Shown here piece after piece: positions 35,142 through 45,984 of a stretch of 64,000 nucleotides of DNA (position 1 is its first letter; every line of letters starts with the position of its first letter). The stretch is from Pristionchus mayeri. Lineage: Eukaryota > Nematoda > Chromadorea > Rhabditida > Neodiplogasteridae. The position numbers and the translations under genes were made by a program. The stretch spans positions 23,305,067-23,369,066 of the forward strand of contig BTRK01000002.1 in NCBI GenBank assembly GCA_036245805.1, in the 5' to 3' direction. The notes under the pieces were generated by a model that was not told the DNA's origin, made no database searches, and was given only the letters and a program-made list of their open reading frames with translations.

Positions 35142-35400
35142 ATACCATTAACCGCTATTGTAACCCCAATGTGGGCTTCTGCAGTAGTACCTGAAAGAAT
35201 AGATTACATGTTAAGAAACACTTTTATGGCGCATCCGAAAATTAGCTAGTGCTGTCTTTAGATGTAGGATAACTTTGATCATCCTGGTTGCGAGTAATTT
35301 TCACCTCAGGTGAACTTGCTTCTGCTACTCCGAGAAAAATAACGAATATTCATTTGAACAACATGTTCGTTTCAATATTATCTGAATATATAGAGCGAAA
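34756..35400. other. Gene-free stretch with a 41-C homopolymer
   Basis: C tract at 35100-35140, 41 bases uninterrupted, the longest homopolymer in the window. Just after it, 35141-35200 resembles 21600-21640 (GATACCATTAA...GGCTTCTGCAG), the last exon of the minus-strand coiled-coil fragment. No complete gene. Confidence 0.6.
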
Positions 35401-36452
35401 ATGTCGAGACGAGTGGCTCCTCATCACTTCCCACCGGCGATGCCTATCCCTATCAAAAAGGAGGTGAGGAAATACACCCTAATGCTCATTGTTCGAATGT
35501 CCATTTTAGACTGCCCATTCGATCACAATTGCAAACAGAAAGGCTGAAGTATTACAGAAGAAGTTAGTTGTCTCTGTCAAGTAGTGAAAAATATTATTCG
35601 TCTTTGAAGATAGAAAGGACGCAGAACAAAATTCAATATATTAGTTCAGGAATGAAACGCTCAGTCTCACCCAAGCAAATGAGAGCAAGAAGATGGCTAT
35701 ACAAGTTAGTGAAGATATAAGGGGGGTTAAGGAACCCTTCGAGAATTTGCGAACTAGTTTGAGGGGTCGTAAGAATTGAACTTTGTTCAATTATTACACT
35801 GTAATAATTGAACTTTGTTCAATTCTTACAAACTTTTCTTGATACCTTTAAAAATTCTTTAATATGATTTTGAAGTGATTTTAAAGGTATCAAAAAAATT
35901 TGTAATAATTGAACAAAGTTCAATTATTACAGTGTAATAATTGAACAAAGTTCAATTATTACAGTGTAATAATTGAACAAAGTTCAATTCTTACAACCCC
36001 TCAAACTAGTTCGCAAATTCTCGAAGGGTTCCTTAACCCCCCTTATATCGTTTATGTAGATTTATCAAGGAATTTTAACAGGAATGAGTGAATTATGTAA
36101 ATGTGTACACACCCGCCCCTCAATATCATGTAAGTAAAGATTGTAGGATATTCGTGCGGAATCAAGCGCGCTCAAGAGAGTTGTGCAGCAGCTGACAGTG
36201 GAGAACGAGAAGCTGAGAGCTCATGCCTTGAACCATCCACACGCATCTGCCAGCCATCCACAGTTGCAGCAGAAGATTAAGCAGCTGGAAGAACAGTTAG
36301 TGAAGAGAAACCACTGTTATAGAAGGACCACCAAGGTCCTCTTCAGAGACAGGGCAGTCTTCCTATCTGAAAGCAGGCTTTGTCCTCGCACCAACATAGG
36401 GAGTAGACCTGTTATGTCGAGTAACTCGTCACTCGCTAGTGAAATTGATTAA
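35401..36452 (+). CDS. Coiled-coil protein, 3' end unresolved (gene D)
   Basis: I do not recognise this gene. MSRRVAPHHFPPAMPIPIKK begins at 35401. Donor gtgagg then leads to an exon after tttag near 35510 (AHSITIANRKAEVLQ), a third exon after ttcag near 35650 (NETLSLTQANESKKMAIQ), and a fourth from 36147 (SALKRVVQQLTVENEKLRAH, then HPHASASHPQLQQKIKQLEEQL). All junction phases match. Coiled coil is predicted, with a His/Ser/Pro-rich interruption. The fourth exon probably splices at TTA|gtgaag (36299); otherwise it reads to a stop at 36452 on the edge of a satellite region. The third intron hosts a 330-bp palindrome. Same style as gene C (compare LARANER and TQANESKK). Confidence 0.5.
35717..36046. 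repeat. 330-bp palindrome with ~29-bp inner units
   Basis: ATAAGGGGGGTTAAGGAACC on the left and GGTTCCTTAACCCCCCTTAT on the right, with long paired arms. Inside, the palindromic string ATTGAACAAAGTTCAAT recurs with ATTACAGTGTAAT between, more often in the right arm than the left. It lies in the third intron of gene D. Confidence 0.8.
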
Positions 36453-37180
36453 ATCACTCGCGAAACAAAGGCAGTCGCGAGTGCCTTTGTTCAAAATACT
36501 CGAGAGCACGAGGCACTCGCGAGTGCCACTCGCGAGTTCATTCCTCATCTGTTCTCTCGCTCTGAGCGGTGATCGGTCTATTGTCCCCGAACCAATTTCA
36601 CTCGCGAGTGTCCTCTCTAAACAAAGGCACTCGCGAGTTTCACTCTCGAGTCCACTTCATTCGCGAGTCATTTTCCACTTTTCACTCGCGAGTCACCGGT
36701 CAAAACGAGTGTGAATGAAAATGACTCGTGGAGTGCGAGTGCTCAACGAGTGAAACTCGAGCTAACAGGACTACTCGCGAGTGCCACTCGCGAGTTCATT
36801 CCTCATCTGTTCTCTCGCTCTGAGCGGTGATCCGTCTATTGTAGGGTTTCCCTTTTCAGGCGTTCAGGCGCCTGATTTTTGGGCGCCTGTCTCTCGAAAT
36901 TAAATGCTATTTCGCCCGCCTGAAACCTACCCGAAAATCGAAATACCCAAAAGGGGAAACCCTAGTCTATTGTCCCCGAACCAATTCCACTCTCGAACAA
37001 AGGCACTCGCGAGTGTCCTCTCTAAACAGGCACTCGCGAGTTTCACTCTCGAGTCCTCTTCATTCGCGAGTCATTTTCCACTTTTCACTCGCGAGTCACC
37101 GGTTTAAAACGAGTGTGAATGAAAATGACTCGTGGAGTGCGAGTGCTCGACGAGTGAAACTCGAGCTAACAGGACTAGTA
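36430..37180. repeat. Satellite-like block built on ACTCGCGAGT
   Basis: The palindromic decamer ACTCGCGAGT and close variants recur more than a dozen times. A larger unit (from GAGTTCATTCCTCATCTGTT through CCCCGAACCAATT to GAGTGAAACTCGAGCTAACA) is present twice (about 36535-36770 and 36790-37170), the second interrupted by a small MITE. Frames here (36439-36714, 36904-37107, 37013-37228) are repeat translations, not genes. Confidence 0.8.
36842..36964. mobile_element. hAT-type MITE, 123 bp, with 8-bp target duplication
   Basis: TAGGGTTTCCCTTTTCAGG on the left and the inverse CAAAAGGGGAAACCCTA on the right. GTCTATTG occurs directly before (36834-36841) and after (36965-36972). The neighbouring satellite unit has the same site uninterrupted (GTCTATTG at 36576-36583), an in-window empty site that proves the insertion. 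The 8-bp duplication and TAGGG start are hAT hallmarks. Confidence 0.9.
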
Positions 37181-39914
37181 GGGAGTAAAGAAAGTAGTAT
37201 ACGGCTCTCACAACACAGCGTCCTTTGAATCCCCGCGCCAATTCAGCCTCTTTCTGTCCTGAGGTTATCAGCGTCCTGTGCTTGCTCGTGCTCGTGAACC
37301 GCTCGTGTTGTGTGCATTTATTAACTCCCTTTTACACGGTGTGACAAGCGGTCCGGTGCGCATTTGAATGTATAAAAACGTGCAGTGAATTGCAAGGCGC
37401 GAAAATTCAAACTACTTTTTTGGATCCAAATTTCAGGGTATTCCGTGTAAGATACCATTTCTGGACTTTTGCCAAGTTTTTATTTTGAATATCACGGCAC
37501 GGCAATTTTTTCATCAACACACCAGAGAAAAATGGTCCGCTAAAAATTGCCAATCAGGGTAGTGCGGTGCATTATACGTTCCTGCACGATGGTAACTTTT
37601 CAAATTAAATATACCGTATCTCAGGCAACTTATGCCTAGCTGTTTAGCAGGTAGCAATATATACTGTAGAGATACTGTATGTTTACTGTAAAGAATCTAT
37701 GTATTACTATTGTTAGCAAGTCTTTCTGTGTTTAAAAACGTTCGCGAAAGGGACCATTTCTTTCAACAGGGTATTGATAAAAAAATCGCCGTGCACGGTA
37801 ATTCAGGCAACTTTCATATATTTTTTAAATATCGCGCGCGGAATGTTGTAACTAATTTACTGTAGCGGAACGATGAATTATTTTAAAGTCGTCAAGTCGA
37901 CACCGGACGTTTAGGAGGGGGGGGGGGGGGGGTGGGTTTGTCACACCGTGATTTTAGACTAACTCCCTTTTAGATATGGAAATTATTGGGTTTTTTTTTA
38001 TTGGAAGTTCCATCCACTTAATTTCGTCGAATCTACTCATTATTTGTGATCTATCTGCTACAAGAAGCGTAACTCGCTCAATTTTGATCGTGCGGCGAAC
38101 TTTTTTTTGCATGATACTTGTCTTGGCGAGTTCTGCAAAAGACTCAACATCTACAAAGATGAAGGAAGTCGTATTCATGGCCATTGCCTCGAAAAAACGG
38201 TTTTCCGATCAAAAAAATGATTGTTTGACCATCACATATGTTAAATACAATGGGTTTTATTTCAAATATGGTTTCTACACATTACAGTAGGGGGTGTCTC
38301 GATCATTGTTCATATTTCTGTCCCCTCACTATCGATTTACTATGGGGTATTATCGACTTTTCCGCACTTGGTTATTTTTGGAATGATTAAGTTTATTGAT
38401 CGTATCTCGGATCAACTTTCTCCAATTGAGCATTCAAAAGACNNNNNNNNNNNNNNNNNNNNNNNNNNNNNNNNNNNNNNNNNNNNNNNNNNNNNNNNNN
38501 NNNNNNNNNNNNNNNNNNNNNNNNNNNNNNNNNNNNNNNNNNNNNNNNNNNNNNNNNNNNNNNNNNNNNNNNNNNNNNNNNNNNNNNNNNNNNNNNNNNN
38601 NNNNNNNNNNNNNNNNNNNNNNNNNNNNNNNNNNNNNNNNNNNNNNNNNNNNNNNNNNNNNNNNNNNNNNNNNNNNNNNNNNNNNNNNNNNNNNNNNNNN
38701 NNNNNNNNNNNNNNNNNNNNNNNNNNNNNNNNNNNNNNNNNNNNNNNNNNNNNNNNNNNNNNNNNNNNNNNNNNNNNNNNNNNNNNNNNNNNNNNNNNNN
38801 NNNNNNNNNNNNNNNNNNNNNNNNNNNNNNNNNNNNNNNNNNNNNNNNNNNNNNNNNNNNNNNNNNNNNNNNNNNNNNNNNNNNNNNNNNNNNNNNNNNN
38901 NNNNNNNNNNNNNNNNNNNNNNNNNNNNNNNNNNNNNNNNNNGTAGAAATACCATCTCACGGTACGATTCTGAACTCCCATTTGACCTACCCTAAACGAG
39001 ATAGCAAACGGAAACGAATTAATGAGCTCATGTGTGATATTTGAAGATTTGGTTGAAATTGAAAGTCATCGCACGGATATCATCATTCCTCTACCACTTT
39101 CCCATGTAAAAAGAAATTCCAACACATTTTACGAATTCCGATCGCTGCTTGAGTTCAATCACGCGGAAAAATCGACTTTGTATCTCGGGAGGGGAGAACC
39201 CAAGAATGTACAGGGAAGTTCGGTTTGAGATGATCATAGAAACAGAAGATCGAAAGTCCCATCTATCACTTGACCATGTACCAACTTTGAGAGGAAGAGA
39301 ATCATTCAAAATAGGGTGACGTGATTCAGCTTACGATGAAATGGAGAAGGAAGAGAAGAGAAGATACCAAAATGATGTGCTCTTCAATGAGCACTGACTC
39401 AACTTATTTATAAGTGTACTTTTCTATTTATAAGTGTACTTTTTGCGAGAGACCAGCCAACTCTACTCAACCGATTACGGTTCCACTCTGTTGCAAAGGG
39501 AAACATTCATAATCCGATTCACCGAAATATATATTTTTAGTAAAGTATTGAAATTTAGAAACTCACGGATTGAGTATCAATTTATGAGCAGTTTGGGAAG
39601 ACAATTCAAGAGCAAAATTCAACAAATCTAGTGGACATCTACTTTTATGATCTATCTAAATTCGCTCCGATGGAGCTTGACTATTGTAGAGCGAGACACG
39701 ATGGACAAAATCATCTATCGACTTGGAGAATCGGAACCTGTGACCTCGGAAAGTTGGATGGGATGAGCAGAGAGCAGAGGATCGTGGAAATCTGAAAATA
39801 TTATAGAATTCTATTACATCAATAACGATATCATTTATAAGATTATGTGTACAATACGATAATCTAATCCAAATATCTAAGAAAGACTAAACAATGATAA
39901 AAGTAGACGCCTAC
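37181..39914. other. Gene-free stretch with an assembly gap (38443-38942)
   Basis: Exactly 500 N occupy 38443-38942. Before it are dispersed repeat pieces (near 37495 and 37750, related to 5374-5420) and a 16-G tract (37917-37932). A minus-strand frame at 37954-38184 is open for 76 codons but has no family features. After the gap, 38943-39914 is AT-rich with an ATTTATAAGTGTACTTTT duplication near 39410-39440. Frames crossing the N are artefacts. Confidence 0.6.
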
Positions 39915-42008
39915 TTAGCATCGAAGACCCTGGGCGACGGACATGAAGACGCCGAAAGATCCGCCAGATGAGGCGGCAGTCTTACCCATCTATAATACAT
40001 ACACTTCACAAGGAAATTGCACAATAGTACTGTTACCAGCTCTGTGATCGTAGGGTATCATTTCGGCAAGTATTTTCCCGAAAGGTAAGTTACCAGCACC
40101 TCTGGGTAAATTTACATTTTTCGGTCATAAAAATAAAACTTGCTGGCGACAACCTCTTGAATAACTCAATTTGTAACATTATAATGCAAGGACAAAGCAA
40201 GTTACTGGTAAGTTGCAAAGCAACGAGGAATTAGTATTGTTGTAAGAGGTGTACAAGTTTACGAGTAAGCAGCTGGCAACTAACTTTACTACTTGCCGGA
40301 ATCTTACTCTATCATCACAGAGTATAACACACGTCTTCTGAGAGATTACATGACCCCCTCCCCCCGGCACTAGTAGCCCGAACTTAAAGTTACCCAACAC
40401 CCTTGAAATTATTTTGAATTTGCGCGCGTGCCTGATCACTTTCGCTCTCTCGTTTTGCATACTCTCTCATTCCTTTTGCAGTGATCTTTTGCCAGGAGTG
40501 AGAGAGTATGCAAAAGCAAGAGAGTGGGGCGTGATAAGACACAAGCGCAAATTCAGTTCGGACTCTATCATATATCAATGCCCAGATGAGCAAGAATGCA
40601 GGCATTGGGCTCAAAATGTGCGAAAAATTATTTAAAGCTGCTTTGTGTTGAGATGTTGCGTGGACAACAATTAGTCACTGAAAAAAAATCAAAGTGATCT
40701 TAAAATGAGAATATAAGGGGTTCCCACTTTCCGAACGGGATCAGAATCTACGAGCATTTTTCTATCAGGAAAAAGTGGATGAGAATTGGCCTTACTGCAG
40801 CGAAAATATGTTCATTTCAATATTCGCTGCAGTAAGGCCAATTCCCATCCGCTTTTCCTGATAGAATATACTCGTAGATTTCGAACCTGATGCCCGTTCA
40901 TGCGGAAAGGGGGATCACCGATCGGCTAGAATTTAAATTCTCATTTTAAGACCATTTTTTTATTTTTTTCAGTATGCAATTGTTGTCCACGGAACTTTAT
41001 CCCAAAATAAAGCAGCTTAAAGTTACCCAACAGGGACGAAATTGACCCCCTATTTTTTGTCCTCCATCGAATAGCCGATGGTTGAATTAGTATAGAACGA
41101 ATATACAAAAATGCTAAAAATCAATAATAGCCTCAAGGGAAAGCCGGAAATGATCAGCGTAATCCCGCGCTCTATCACTTTTGCATACTCTCTCGTACAC
41201 GCGACTGCATCAGGGTGAGATCAGGGTTTCATCCCTGTTGGGTAACTTTAAAGTTACCCAAGACGCGTTAAACTATTTGAAATCCAGTGTGCCTGATTAC
41301 GGTAAAAAGGAAAAGAATATGCTAAAAAAAGTGGGCGTGATCAAGCAAGCGCGCGAATTCAAATAAGTTCACGGGTTTTGGGCGACTTTAAATAATTTCT
41401 CGCACATTTTCAGCCCAATGCCAGCATTCTTGCGGAATTGAAATATAGTAGAGCCGAAACTGGAAAAAACCTAAAGTCTGTCTAAAAGTCTAAAAAGTCT
41501 AAAAAACCTAAATGTGCTCTGGTATAAATATTTTGCATGCAACTTGAAGTTGAGGCTCCTAGTGCCACAAGGGGTCCATATTCACGCAAATTCCTCAGAA
41601 AAATCGAGATATCACGTGATAAACATTTCCATACCTGAGTGATGAATGCCTTTCCTCTGTATCCACCACGAAAGGCTGCAAAACCTCCGAGAAGAACTCC
41701 GATGGAGCCTAGCGATACAATGATGAGTAAGTGAGTAAGTAAACATTAAGCCACGAAGGTATGTAATTATAACTCCAAATCAAATTAGATCAGATTTAAA
41801 TGCACGTAGAAAGGGTATTATTTAAAAGAAAACCTCCGATCATGCAGCCCATGAAGAAACCCATCTTGATCTTCTGGAAGCATGTCTGACCACCACCTTG
41901 CTGACCAACGGGATACTGGAATGTTTTAATTAGATAGGAGGACCAAACTGTCACATAGAATTATCACATTTCCTTTGGAAAAAAAAGACTCACCGATCCA
42001 ACGGGCAT
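39915..42008 (-). CDS. ROMO1: ROMO1 / Mgr2 orthologue, mitochondrial inner membrane
   Basis: Four exons: 42008-41994 (MPVGS), 41915-41834 (YPVGQQGGGQTCFQKIKMGF...), 41708-41635 (GSIGVLLGGFAAFRGGYRGK) and 39989-39915 (MGKTAASSGGSFGVFMSVAQ, then GLRC and stop). All phases match, giving about 85 residues, the usual ROMO1 length. Family hallmarks: C-F-x-K-K-MGF-MGC, a Gly-rich transmembrane pair, and the C-terminal GKT..SGG.FG.FM....G.RC. ROMO1/Mgr2 is a small inner-membrane protein tied to the TIM23 import channel, reactive oxygen signalling and cristae. The last intron is 1.6 kb and full of repeats, unlike the 78- and 125-bp introns before it; exonic sequence is undamaged. Confidence 0.93.
40440..40527. 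repeat. Short hairpin in ROMO1 intron
   Basis: TTTGCATACTCTCTCATTCC pairs with GGAGTGAGAGAGTATGCAAA around a short loop. Part of the same loose hairpin family as 11535-11617. Confidence 0.6.
40630..41025. repeat. Foldback element in ROMO1 last intron
   Basis: TTTAAAGCTGCTTTGTG on the left faces AAATAAAGCAGCTTAAA on the right. Inside, GTTGTCCACG/CGTGGACAAC and TCTCATTTTAAGA/TCTTAAAATGAGA pair, and the apex is GGCCTTACTGCAGCGAA with its inverse. The spliced ROMO1 frame is unaffected. Confidence 0.8.
41033..41169 (+). repeat. ~135-bp dispersed block, copy 2
   Basis: Near-identical to 1917-2054, same orientation, differing mainly around GGTTGAATTAGTATAGAACG. Here it sits in the ROMO1 intron directly next to the foldback. 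Confidence 0.7.
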
Positions 42009-42472
42009 TGCGAAGAGAGGCCTATTTGCTTACAGAAGTAAGAAAGCTGAAAAATCTAATTTTAAAGAGGCCAATACAAACAACACTAAATGAACAGTAA
42101 AATGACGAAAAAATCTAGAACAAACTTCACATGGTGACTGTAGTGACTTCATCATGAACTAATAATTTAATATTTTGAAAAAAATTATTTAATTTTTAAA
42201 ATTGATTTTGCTCGATGCTCGTATATCCACTCTGTGCACTTTATTCGTATACGTATTCATTATCATTCAATTATCTTTAGGTAACATAGATCTAACGGGA
42301 ACGCGTACAATTCACGGACACTCGCGCATGTTTCTTGATATTTTCTTTTGACCGGACAACGATGGTTTGAAATTGCCGGTTGTGATCTCAATTCTTTAGC
42401 ATTTTATTTATTGATCTAATAATTTATTGATCTAACTTCCGAGTGCTCATTAAATATGATCCCATTGTAGGA

Positions 42473-45267
42473 ATGTTCTCATATGCATGCACATCTTCTT
42501 CGACAACAGCTGCAGCTCGCTGCTGCCTTACTACGTCCGTGCGATGGAAGACTGCCAAATTCAAACCGAAAGTGAGAGGATTTCTTCGTAGATTTCATTC
42601 ATTCACTTACAAGTTTTCCACTTCTAGATTGCCAAGACCCGTCCTTTGAAAACGCCTTCAGCAGTCGCTTTGGATCACTTTGATTTCTATTATGGCCCCA
42701 TGTTCGGTGAGTCTCCTAGCTCCTGTTTTCTTCTAGGTAGGGTTCCAAGTTAGACTGCTATTTCGGCTTTGCAATACATTATTTTAGGTAAATCTCGGTG
42801 GCCTTCAATTCGATTAGGCCTTCTATCCCCTAACAAATACGTAGCTATCATCAACACACTGTCCAAGTGAGTTCTTAATACAAGTACTTGCAATTTCTCA
42901 GATCTCATAATCTTTTAACAATATCCCAGGTCCGCCACAGCTAATGAGAATCTTCTTGGTGATCTTGGCACTATCGATATGCTCAAGCGAGTCGTAGGTA
43001 ATACAGTAGTCGTAGGTAATTCATGTGCATTGCTAAACATGTATTCGTTAGGTCAAACGGCCGAGGAGAGAGTAGAAGCGAAGAAGAAGCAAGTAGAACT
43101 GTAAGCAGCTCGAGCTCAGCAGGTTCGTTCCCTCTTCGCTCTCTTTAATTTGACATCGAAATTGAGAGGGATTAGTATGATTAAGGAATCAGTTGAAGAC
43201 ACGCCTGATGCGGAGGTCACCCATCCGAATGAGTTGGAAGATCGTCTGTCTCCAGCCACTCTCCAGGTACCGTAGCTATGCGGCGGTTGATGTAGAGTCT
43301 GGCTCTTCTAATTAGGAATTCGCTCCGTCTCCGGGTACGATATCAGTGGGAGAACTGCAAATGGGAAAGAGACACGAAGAATCAAGAGACCGCTTCGACT
43401 TCGAGTACGTTTTTTCGGCTCATAAACGACCTCTCTTTCTATCGTAATCCTCTTCCCAGAGTTACTGGCTTCGAGGGTGCCGATCGACAGTTGCCCACTC
43501 GACCGCATTTCCTGTACTATCCGAGAGAACTGAAGTACGGTAGATAGCGTGAGATATCGATGATTGATTGGTTGCAGGGTTCGGTCATACGACAGAGGAT
43601 CCTTCGCCGATTACCCTCCACCACTCAGAAATGCGGACAACGTCCCAGGTATCGCTCACTTTATCTCACGTAATTTCATAACGATAAAAATAGGTATAGT
43701 GATCCTACGGTATTCCTACTTGAGGATGGTGGCTGCTAGATGGGGGATCGATTGTGCCTGTCCTTGCTATGGGACTGGAGAAGGGTGACAGGTACAGTAG
43801 TCGACTGGCTGATTGATAATTCATTTGGCAGGGTGTTGGACGTGTGCGCGGCGCCAGGAGGCAAGAGCCTCGCCATAATGCTAACAATGCTGCCCGGTCA
43901 GTCGAAGTACCGTATCTTACTCAGAGGAATTCGAGACTAATTCATTTGTTACTTGAAAGAGGAGATGGAAAATACAAAGGGGAATGGAAATATGCGAGTA
44001 GATAAATGCAGAGAAGCTGGTTTGCAACGACGCGAAGATGTCTCGACTGGGTCAGTTGAAGAGAGCTCTCTCGACATACATCCCCAGTGATCACGAGATA
44101 GCCAACAGGTGAGGAAGGGGGGGGCATCCACTCAGGGGGAGAAACTGTCTTGGTTGAGGGTGATCCTCAAGAGGAAAGATGCCACCGATACCAGATCATG
44201 GGACGAACTAAAGTGTTACGATAAGGTCAGAGTCCATATCAAAGTGCAAATATTGTTTATAAAGTAGATAGGGTCATCAACTGAAGGGGTATAATCAGGT
44301 GCTGGCAGACGTCCCCTGCTCGACGGATCGACTGTCTGTCTCCCAAGACGAGGCCAATCTATTCTCATCCCCCAACTCCAATCTAAGACTCTCCCTCCCA
44401 CAGACACAAACCAAGATCCTCGTGTGAGACTTATTTATGAAATTATGGAGTGGCTACAGTAAAATTATATGATATTTGTAGTAAAGGACCAACTTTTTCA
44501 TAGAATGGAAGGGTGCTCGAGCTGCCTGCGAGTAGTGAACAGTCTTCTACTGCTTCCCTTCAGGAATGCGCTCCGTGCCTTGCGAGTGGGAGGGAGTGTC
44601 GTCTACTCCACTTGCACTCTCTCTCCCTCTCAGAACGAGGCCGTCGTTGAGAATGCTGCTGCCATCGCAGACGAACGATTCGGAATCAAGGTGAGAGACC
44701 TCATTTGGAGTTGGTCAGCTCATCAATAAAAGAAGACTTCAATTCCGATCAGCGTTAGAGACATTTCGCCCTTTGGATCTCTGACACTTTCATAGGAGAT
44801 AATAGGCAGTTCTGCAGGTTGGTATTTTAAACCGCATTTTGCTAACATTTACGGCGCATTTTCAACACGAAAGTGATCAACGATTGCAGAAATTTAAGGA
44901 CCGTAAAAATTGAATCGACGTCGCGAGTGAGTTTGTGGTTTCGCAGCAGTCTGTCGTAAGAGCGTGCGAATTACTGCCCCTTAGTGCGTAGGAATGGACA
45001 CGAAAAAATGAAGACTTCGGAAAAAAAGGGGATTTGAAAAGAGTAAAAGAGTAAAGTCTCCGGAATAAAAAAGCAGAGGGAAACGGAAGATTGATAATGC
45101 AGTGATTGCAGTGCGTGGAGGAGTCACTCTCGTCCCTCCGTGAGCATCTGACCTCCTCTGGTCTCTTCCGATTCTCAGATGGATGCACTCGAGGTTTCCT
45201 CGTCCTCCCCTTCCTCCCCTCCAACTTCGGCCCCATGTACGTCTGCAAACTCACTCGATTGCAGTGA
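42473..45267 (+). CDS. nsun-4: NSUN4-type mitochondrial rRNA m5C methyltransferase
   Basis: SAM-dependent RNA cytosine-5 methyltransferase of the NOL1/NOP2/SUN family, expected to act on mitochondrial small-subunit rRNA. The start MFSYACTSSSTTAAARCC (42473) follows an attgtag AG, so trans-splicing is likely, and the N-terminus looks like a mitochondrial presequence. Phase-matched exons then give FDFYYGPMFGKSRWPSIRLG, LLSPNKYVAIINTLSK, a variable insert to 43641, LLDGGSIVPVLAMGLEKGD, VLDVCAAPGGKSLAIML (SAM motif I), LVCNDAKMSRLGQLKRAL, then the catalytic VLADVPCSTDRLSVSQDEAN (motif IV) and GGSVVYSTCTLSPSQNEAVV (motif VI). The last exon, from 45112, ends FLPSNFGPMYVCKLTRLQ and TGA. Both catalytic cysteines are present. 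Two acceptors are weak (ttgag|G at 43727 and near 44157). Confidence 0.92.
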
Positions 45268-45984
45268 ATTCGCTCCCAGTCTATTCACATTTTGTGCTGA
45301 AACATTGTTATACGGTAGAGAAGTACTAAAACTTTAGTCATTTGATTTTTTGTTGATCAGTTGTTGAGTTTGTGCGCATAAATGATCTATTGAAAACTCG
45401 TCGCATTTATATAGCATAATATGGGCTGAAAAGATGGATGAGGGGCGGAATAGAGGTGGGTAGGCACAGAGAGTCCCTCTTACACTACTGCTGTAACGAA
45501 GTCAGCCTTGTTTTTCCAAAGAACCCTCCGAATTCAAAGCAGACTTCCTGAGAGCATTGCCCTCTGGCCTGATCTTTTCTTCCGCTGTCTGCATTTTGTT
45601 TTCGTATGCTCAGATCATCTCACATTTCACTTGTGAATATCGTATGAGTACAGAGGGGGGGGGGGAAGGTGAATAATGCCCGAGCTAGCATGCAACTGAC
45701 CTGCTGTAGTAATATGTGTTGTTACGAGGAAGAGTGCAGTAGTTTCTCTATTTGAACCACCTCTTCAATTCAACTTGATTGATTGTTTGTTCACAATTTC
45801 TGTCGAGGAAAGTTTTTTTCACTAGATGACATTCATTCTCCGTACGCATTTCTTCGCACTTCATCTGAACTGTTATGGCGAAGTGATTGAGAATGAATTC
45901 GATTTACCAACTCGTTATCTCATTCTGTGTTCTCAGAAGAACTGAATGGCTGACCATTCGGATGATGCATGAATAATTCATTTA

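Noticed and set aside
36430..37180. CRISPR-like regular repeat array
   Set aside because: Spacing is irregular, the repeats are short palindromes, and the DNA is clearly eukaryotic.
37954..38184. 76-codon minus-strand frame (MAMNTTSFIFVDVESFAELA...)
   Set aside because: No family resemblance, no splice partners, and it lies among repeat fragments.
38368..38995. Four long frames around the first N run
   Set aside because: They consist almost only of X from the N gap, with no real coding sequence.
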